A stretch of 64,000 nt of DNA from Korobacter sp963758505 (GTDB lineage Bacteria > Acidobacteriota > Terriglobia > Terriglobales > Acidobacteriaceae). Location: positions 1,798,001 to 1,862,000 of the forward strand of contig CAVWVJ010000001.1 in assembly GCA_963758505.1 (NCBI GenBank), read 5' to 3'. Of the stretch, positions 59,400 to 64,000 are shown piece after piece (position 1 is the stretch's first letter; every line of letters begins with the position of its first letter). Made by a program: the position numbers and the translations under genes. The notes below the pieces were generated by a model. The model saw only the letters and a list, made by a program, of their open reading frames with translations, did no database searches and was not told the DNA's origin.

Positions 59400-60420
59400 T
59401 CACGGATTGAGCACAACTTTGCCGAACTGTTCGCCTTTCTCCAGATACTCGTGGGCCTTGGCGGCGTCGCTTAGCGGAAAGGTGCGATCGACGACCGGTT
59501 TGAGTTTTCCCGAGAAAACGTATTTCGAGCGCCTCCTGGAGATCGCCCATGTTGCCCATGAACGAGCCAAGGAAGGACAGTTGCCGGGTGAAGAGCACGC
59601 GGAGGTCGAGCTTGGCTTCGGGTCCGGTGGTGGCGCCGCAGGTAACGAGGGTGCCGCCGACGCGCATGGAGCGCAGGCTCTCCGGCCAGGTGGCTTGCCC
59701 GGTGTGCTCGAAGACGACATCTACGCCGGGCTTCACGATCTTTCTTACTTCGTCGGAGATCTTCTGCTTGTAGTGGTCGATGGTGAAGTCGGCGCCGAGT
59801 TTTTTTGCGAGTTCGAGCTTGTGTTCATTGCCGGCGGTGGTGATGACGGTGCAGCCGAGCAGTTTGCAGATCTGGATAGCGGCGGTGCCCACGCCGGAGC
59901 CGGCGCCGAGAACCAGCACGGTCTGGCCATGGTGGATTTTGGCGCGGCTCACGAGCATGTGCCAGGCGGTGAGGAAGACGAGCGGCACGCTGGCGGCTTC
60001 GTCGAAGCTGAGGGAGTCCGGGATGGGAATGACTTCCACGCGAGGCACCGCGACGTATTCGCAGTCGCCGCCCTGGATGCGTTGTCCGCGGACGGTAAAT
60101 TGGGAGCAGAAGCTGTGCTCGCCGCGGAGGCAGAACTCGCAGTGGTAGCAGGAACTCATAGGGGCGAGGAGGACGCGCTGACCTTGCTTGAGGTCGGTCA
60201 CGTATTCCCCGACGCGGGCGATAATGCCGCTGACGTCGCTGCCGAGGATGAGCGGTAACTGGATGCCGGGGATGCCCTTGCGAATCCAGAGATCGAGGTG
60301 ATTGAGGGCGCAGGCCTTGACCTGGACCAGCACCTGGTCTTTGCGCAGCTCGGGTTCGGGTACGTCTTCGTACTTCAGGACCTCGGGACCGCCGAATTCA
60401 TGAATGCGAACGGCTTTCAT
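59400..60420 (-). pseudogene. Zinc-type alcohol dehydrogenase (MDR family), split by a frameshift
   Basis: The first frame (ATG 60420) covers most of the protein: MKAVRIHEFGGPEVLKYEDV, the structural zinc cysteines SCYHCEFCLRGEHSFC, the Rossmann motif VLVLGAGSGVGTAAIQ, and VGGTLVTCGATTG. The second frame adds the missing C-terminus, YVFSGKLKPVVDRTFPLSDAAKAHEYLEKGE, ending in GKVVLNP at 59400. They join near 59525 where GCG CTC GAA ATA should read as CTC AAA TAC; the total is one base too long. It would oxidise alcohols or reduce quinones or enones with NAD(P)H. Like the other split genes it may be a base-calling error. Confidence 0.75.
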
Positions 60421-60515
60421 CACGTGCTCCTTAGAAACAGAAAACTGTAGCACGCGGAATTAGGGGTGTGACGCTCGTCATTGCAATCGCGCCGTCGGCA
60501 TCCAATAATGAACTT

Positions 60516-61370
60516 ATGGATTTATACGAGGAGATCGTCGCGCTGCGCCGGCAGGGCCGCCGGGGCGCGGTGGCGACCATCGTGAATGTGCGCGGATCGA
60601 TTCCATCGTTTCGGACGGCGAAGATGCTGGTACGGGATGACGGATCGCTTGTCGGGACGATCGGCGGTGGCTGCGTGGAGGCCGAAGTGTGGCAGGCGGC
60701 ACGCGAGGTGATGGAACAGGAAAAGCCGCGGACCCTGACCTTCAACCTGAACCAGAATCCGAAATACGAGACTGGCCTGGTTTGCGGGGGAACGCTGGAG
60801 GTATTTGTGGAACCTGTGCTGCCGCCTGCGCTGCTCTACATCTTCGGCGCGGGGCACGTTGCGTATAGCCTCTACCAGGTCGCGCAGATCGCGGGCTTTG
60901 AGACCACGGTGATCGACGACCGCGAATCGTACGCGAACCGTGAGCGGTTTCCAGATGCGCGCGGGGTGATCGCTGAAGATTTTGAGAAGGCATGCGCGGG
61001 ACTGCAGATCAGCGAAGCCGCCTATATCGTAATTGTCACCCGGGGGCACCGCGACGACATGCGGGTGCTGCGCTGGGCGGTGAATACGCCGGCCCGCTAC
61101 GTGGGAATGATCGGCTCCAAGCGCAAGGTGATCACGATCTACAAGGAACTCGAGAAGGAAGGCTTTCCGCTCACGAAGTTCGAGAATGTGCACGCGCCGG
61201 TGGGGCTGGAGATCGGGGCGATCACGCCGGAGGAGATTGCAGTTTCGATTGTCGCTGAGATGATTGCGATCCGGCGCAAGGCAATTCCGGAGGCCCAGGG
61301 GAAGGCTTACCGGGTGATGATCAGCGGAGATCCCGTGGAAGAAGAAGATGCGACGGAGAGCGCGAAGTGA
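60516..61370 (+). CDS. XdhC/CoxI-family molybdenum-cofactor maturation factor
   Basis: ATG 60516 gives MDLYEEIVALRRQGRRGAVATIV, the usual family start; the frame extends to a GTG at 60468. The 284-residue product has the first XdhC domain with TIGGGCVEAEVWQAA and CGGTLEVFVEP, and a Rossmann domain with LLYIFGAGHVAYSLYQVA and YVGMIGSKRKV. XdhC inserts the sulfurated molybdopterin cofactor into xanthine-oxidase-family enzymes. Its adjacent MocA-like gene and the hydroxylase at 11-14 kb make the purpose clear. It overlaps the MocA-like start by 4 bases. Confidence 0.92.
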   Translation: MDLYEEIVALRRQGRRGAVATIVNVRGSIPSFRTAKMLVRDDGSLVGTIGGGCVEAEVWQAAREVMEQEKPRTLTFNLNQNPKYETGLVCGGTLEVFVEPVLPPALLYIFGAGHVAYSLYQVAQIAGFETTVIDDRESYANRERFPDARGVIAEDFEKACAGLQISEAAYIVIVTRGHRDDMRVLRWAVNTPARYVGMIGSKRKVITIYKELEKEGFPLTKFENVHAPVGLEIGAITPEEIAVSIVAEMIAIRRKAIPEAQGKAYRVMISGDPVEEEDATESAK

Positions 61371-62015
61371 CGCGCGCCCCCGGATTTTGCGGCGTCATCC
61401 TGGCGGCGGGCGCGAGTTCGCGCATGGGCCGCGATAAGGCGCTGCTTCCCTGGCCGACGGATGTTACGCATCCGACAAGTTGGCGGCAGACATTTCTGGG
61501 TGCAGCCATCGATATGCTGCGCCCACACACCGACCTGGTGATCGTGGTGGCTGGGAAGAATGAAGAGTCGATCCTGCCGGTGGTGTATGCGGCGGGAGCA
61601 TTCCTCATCAACAACCCGCATCCTGAGACTGGGCAGTTCAGCTCGTTGCGAATCGGGATGCAGGAGGTGCTGAACCGCGGGCGGGATGCTGCGATCGTCG
61701 CCCTGGTCGATCGTCCGCCGGTGCTGCCGAAAACGGTCGAGGCATTGCGGGCGGCGTTCGTGGCCGCGCCGGACCCAGTGTGGTCGGTGGTGCCGGAGTT
61801 CGAAGGCAAGCATGGACATCCGTATGTAGTGGGGCGCGAGATGATCGAAGCGTTTCTGCGTGCGCCGGATAACGGCGGTTGCGCGCGACGTGGAGCATGC
61901 CCACCAGGAACACATCTTCTACCAGCCTGTGAACGATCCGCGAGTCTGTGCCAATATTGATACGCCGGAGGACTACCAGCGCCTCCTGCACTTCGATACT
62001 GGACCAGGGCATTGA
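61367..62015 (+). pseudogene. MocA/MobA-type nucleotidyltransferase, split by a frameshift
   Basis: GTG 61367 overlaps the XdhC stop (GTGA). The first frame holds CGVILAAGASSRMGRDKALLPW, the nucleotide-binding loop of molybdenum-cofactor cytidylyl- or guanylyltransferases, and GHPYVVGREMIEAFLRAP. It then goes out of frame near 61880. The correct continuation reads VARDVEHAHQEHIFYQPVND and DTPEDYQRLL in another frame, ending at 62015, and the length is one base over a multiple of three. With XdhC it would finish the Mo cofactor for the hydroxylase by adding CMP. If the frameshift is real, this branch may be impaired. Confidence 0.75.
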
Positions 62016-62728
62016 GTACATCGTTTCCCGAACAACTTTCCGAGGATGCCGAGCGCTTCGTTGCCTCGGTGCTTGCGCTCGACGTCAAACTGGCGGTCTT
62101 CGACTGCGACGGTACCCTGTGGGAGCATGACAGCGGCGCCGGCTTCTTTCGTTGGGAGCAGAAGCGCGGCCTGCTTTCCGAAGAAGCGCTGCAATGGATT
62201 CTGCCGCGCCACGCCGAATACGAGGCAAACCGCACTATTGCTGAAGAGGTGATGTGCGGTGACATGGTCACCATCCACAGCGGATTGCGGGAGGATTTCC
62301 TGCATTCGCAAGCGAATGCATACTGGCACGAGCAAATTCACGGCGCGATTTTTCCGGAGATGTTCAAGCTTACCCATGCGCTGAAGGAAGGCGGCGTGGA
62401 TCTGTGGGCGATCTCGTCGACGAACAACTGGGTGGTGGAGGTCGGCGCGGAGTTCTTCGGCATTCCCCGCGAACATGTGCTGGCCGCCGAGGTCCACGTA
62501 GAAAACGGCGTGGTTACGGACAAACTGGTGCGCGTGCCTTCTGGGCCGGATAAAGCGGTGGCGATCCGCGAGGTGATCCAGCGAACCCCGGACGCGGTGT
62601 TCGGTAATTCGATCTTCGATCTCGACATGCTCGAACTGGCGCGGCATCCGTTCGTGATTCACCCGAACCCGGACTTGCGCGAGATTGCAGAGCAGCGCGG
62701 GTGGCCGATTTACGAGCCGATACGTTAA
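62012..62728 (+). CDS. HAD-superfamily phosphatase (HAD-IB type)
   Basis: TTG 62012 overlaps the previous stop (TTGA). The 238-residue product has motif I FDCDGTLWEHD (nucleophile Asp), motif II WAISSTNNWVVE, the lysine in GPDKAVAIREV, and FGNSIFDLDML near the C-terminus in place of the GDxxxD motif. It resembles phosphoserine-phosphatase-like enzymes. The substrate is unknown. It is in one transcript with XdhC, MocA-like and cytochrome genes. Confidence 0.82.
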   Translation: MSTSFPEQLSEDAERFVASVLALDVKLAVFDCDGTLWEHDSGAGFFRWEQKRGLLSEEALQWILPRHAEYEANRTIAEEVMCGDMVTIHSGLREDFLHSQANAYWHEQIHGAIFPEMFKLTHALKEGGVDLWAISSTNNWVVEVGAEFFGIPREHVLAAEVHVENGVVTDKLVRVPSGPDKAVAIREVIQRTPDAVFGNSIFDLDMLELARHPFVIHPNPDLREIAEQRGWPIYEPIR

Positions 62729-62750
62729 GATCGTGGACCGAGGATACGGA

Positions 62751-63074
62751 ATGAATCTCTGCCAACGTTTGTTGATCGCGACCTGCACGCTTGCGCTTCT
62801 CGGTGTCTCGTCTTTTGCTCAGTCGCCCGGTTCGTTAACTGCCGATCCGGTTTACGAGAAGAGCTGCGCGAAATGTCACGGGAAGACCGCGGAAGGCCGC
62901 CATTTTGGCGGGCCTGCGCTGACGAAGAGCACGATGGCGGATGACGAATTAAAGACAATCATTGCGAACGGCAAGGGTCACATGCCAAAGTTCGCTGGCA
63001 AGCTGACCGATGAACAAATTGCTTCCCTGGCGACGGAGATCAAGGCCCTGAGCGCGAATTCACCGCAGAAGTAG
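62751..63074 (+). CDS. Small secreted class I cytochrome c
   Basis: ATG 62751 follows GAGGATACGGA. The 107-residue product has a signal peptide (LCQRLLIATCTLALLGVSSFAQ), one haem site CAKCH near residue 40 (VYEKSCAKCHGKTAEGRHFGGPAL), and MPKFAGKLTDEQIASLATEI, where the methionine of GHMPKFAG is the sixth haem ligand. This is a standard monohaem electron carrier. It follows the HAD gene by 22 bases and overlaps a minus-strand gene at its end. Confidence 0.9.
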   Translation: MNLCQRLLIATCTLALLGVSSFAQSPGSLTADPVYEKSCAKCHGKTAEGRHFGGPALTKSTMADDELKTIIANGKGHMPKFAGKLTDEQIASLATEIKALSANSPQK

Positions 63075-63435
63075 CGGGTTGCCGGGCGGCCTTCCACAAC
63101 TGCGATAAGGCGTCGAGTGCAAGATGGACGGCATGTCCGGAGGCTTCGGGAACGCTTTCGACTTCGCGTAGAACATCTTCCTTGCGGATCGTCAGCAGGT
63201 GATCGACGGGTCTACTCTCCACCAGCGACGCGAGCGCCGAACCGCAGGCCATGGATGGCACGCAGCCCTTGGCAAGAAAGCGAATCTCGCGGACCACTCC
63301 GTCCTGCACGATGGCTGCAAGCTCGAGAATGTCGCCACAGGCGGGATTTTCGACCCTCACGCGCACGTTTGCCCCAGGCAGATCGCCCGCATGACGCGGG
63401 TGTTCGAAGTGATCCAGCAGCCGGGCCGAATACAT
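63040..63435 (-). CDS. NifU/IscU-type scaffold-like protein lacking the third ligand cysteine
   Basis: ATG 63435 (MYSARLLDHFEHPRHAGDLP) gives 131 residues with the IscU-type fold: NPACGDILELAAIVQ has the first ligand cysteine, IRFLAKGCVPSMACGSALASLV the second. The third cysteine, normally in an HCSxLA-type helix near the C-terminus, is replaced: GHAVHLALDALSQLW. Two of three cluster ligands remain, so it may use another residue or have lost the scaffold function. It converges on the cytochrome c gene with 35 bases of overlap. Confidence 0.8.
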   Translation of the reverse strand: MYSARLLDHFEHPRHAGDLPGANVRVRVENPACGDILELAAIVQDGVVREIRFLAKGCVPSMACGSALASLVESRPVDHLLTIRKEDVLREVESVPEASGHAVHLALDALSQLWKAARQPATSAVNSRSGP

Positions 63436-63484
63436 TCTTCTATTGTACCGGCCATGCGCCGTGCGGTCAGTTATGCTGGAATCG

Positions 63485-64000
63485 ATGATGGAGTTTTCGC
63501 CAAAGCGAGTGGCGTCTCTACAGCCCAGCGCCACGGTAACGCTGGACCGCCTGGGATTGCTGGATCGCCTGGTGGCCTGCACTCGTTATTGCGTGGATGT
63601 GGCGCCGGCGGTGCAGAACAGCGGCGCACACATCATTCATGATTCGTGGACGGCCAAGGCGGATGAGATCCTCGCGGCGCGTCCCGACCTGGTGATTGCT
63701 TCGGTTCCGTATCAACTGGAGGCGGTGGCGGAGATCCTGAAGGCCGGGATTCGATTTGTCGGGTTGGCGCCTAGAACTCTGGACGATATCTATTGCGACA
63801 TTGCGACGATTGCGGGCGTGATGAACGAGGCCGAGCGTGGGCAGGAAATCATTCGCGATATGCAAAACGAAATTGTCCGCGTGCGAGAGGTCACCCGAGG
63901 GCTCGAGCCGAGGTTGCGGGTGTTTGCCGAGGAATGGGGCAAGCCCATCATCCACTCGCAGCCATGGGTTGCCGAACTGGTAGAGGCTGCCGGTGGAGAG
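63485..64000 (+). CDS. BtuF/FecB-type periplasmic-binding-protein-like gene (5' part, runs off window)
   Basis: The frame from ATG 63485 (MMEFSPKRVASLQPSATVTL) is open to the window end, giving 172 residues. It matches the vitamin B12/siderophore binding-protein pattern: RVASLQPSATVTLDRLGLLDRLVACTRYC, then DEILAARPDLVIASVPYQ and LAPRTLDDIYCDIATIAGVM, then LRVFAEEWGKPIIHSQPW. No signal peptide is visible, so it may be a cytosolic relative that binds cobinamide or another corrin-like ligand. The C-terminus and neighbours are outside the window. Confidence 0.75.
   Translation, partial: MMEFSPKRVASLQPSATVTLDRLGLLDRLVACTRYCVDVAPAVQNSGAHIIHDSWTAKADEILAARPDLVIASVPYQLEAVAEILKAGIRFVGLAPRTLDDIYCDIATIAGVMNEAERGQEIIRDMQNEIVRVREVTRGLEPRLRVFAEEWGKPIIHSQPWVAELVEAAGGE

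Noticed and set aside
58588..60258. 556-codon plus-strand frame opposite the MFS and alcohol dehydrogenase genes
   Set aside because: It crosses two real minus-strand genes and has shadow-like composition without motifs.

Overview
The window reads like a stretch of a free-living, GC-rich Gram-negative chromosome, most likely an acidobacterium (Terriglobia/Koribacter-like). This is inference: the sequence shows many Sec-exported proteins of unknown function, a PadR + HAAS-type membrane protein pair, many c-type cytochromes, an outer-membrane barrel, and a mosaic of short operons with no phage or transposase genes. I could not run any database search. Three tRNA genes (Asn-GTT, Leu-GAG, Arg-CCT) are present. 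There is no rRNA and no CRISPR array.

Layout. 0-4 kb: edge of an FkbM-type methyltransferase, an ECF sigma factor, a HAAS-type membrane protein and its PadR repressor with a clear palindromic operator, then two frameshifted genes (YkgJ-like cysteine-cluster protein and TrmJ-like RNA methylase). 4-11 kb: S9 peptidase, YbaK deacylase, small membrane proteins, a large secreted protein of unknown function and a luciferase-like monooxygenase. 11.3-14.7 kb: a molybdenum hydroxylase operon (2Fe-2S subunit, Tat-exported Mo subunit, dihaem cytochrome). 14.8-25.1 kb: the most striking region, about 10 kb of minus-strand genes for three multihaem cytochromes (about 12, 4 and 16 haem sites), two NHL beta-propellers, one outer-membrane beta-barrel and one periplasmic PpiC foldase. 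It looks like a porin-cytochrome electron conduit. 25-30 kb: FAD monooxygenase, secreted protein, response regulator, tRNA-Asn, nuclease-like protein. 30.8-33.3 kb: membrane pyrophosphatase with a long structured leader. 33-43 kb: SET-domain protein, MscS channel, beta-hydroxyacid dehydrogenase, tRNA-Leu, secG, metallo-hydrolase, tRNA-Arg, methyltransferase, TPR protein, cold-shock protein. 43-53 kb: secreted and membrane proteins of unknown function, DHH phosphoesterase, DAHP synthase, YVTN propeller lipoprotein, rhomboid protease, bacilliredoxin. 53-64 kb: murB, modBC, a block of 94-bp tandem repeats, an isolated nuoB, MFS transporter, a frameshifted alcohol dehydrogenase, then XdhC - MocA-like (frameshifted) - HAD phosphatase - cytochrome c, a NifU-like protein and the start of a periplasmic binding protein.

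Themes. Molybdenum: modBC (import), XdhC and MocA-like (cofactor sulfuration and cytosine transfer) and the 11-14 kb hydroxylase form a dispersed but coherent set. Redox: the hydroxylase ends in its own periplasmic cytochrome and lies convergent to the multihaem cluster, so periplasmic electrons could pass to the outer-membrane conduit (inference). Four genes (2.7, 3.6, 59.5 and 61.9 kb) are each split by a single-base frameshift while both halves stay conserved, which points to assembly/base-calling errors or very recent decay and needs read-level checking.
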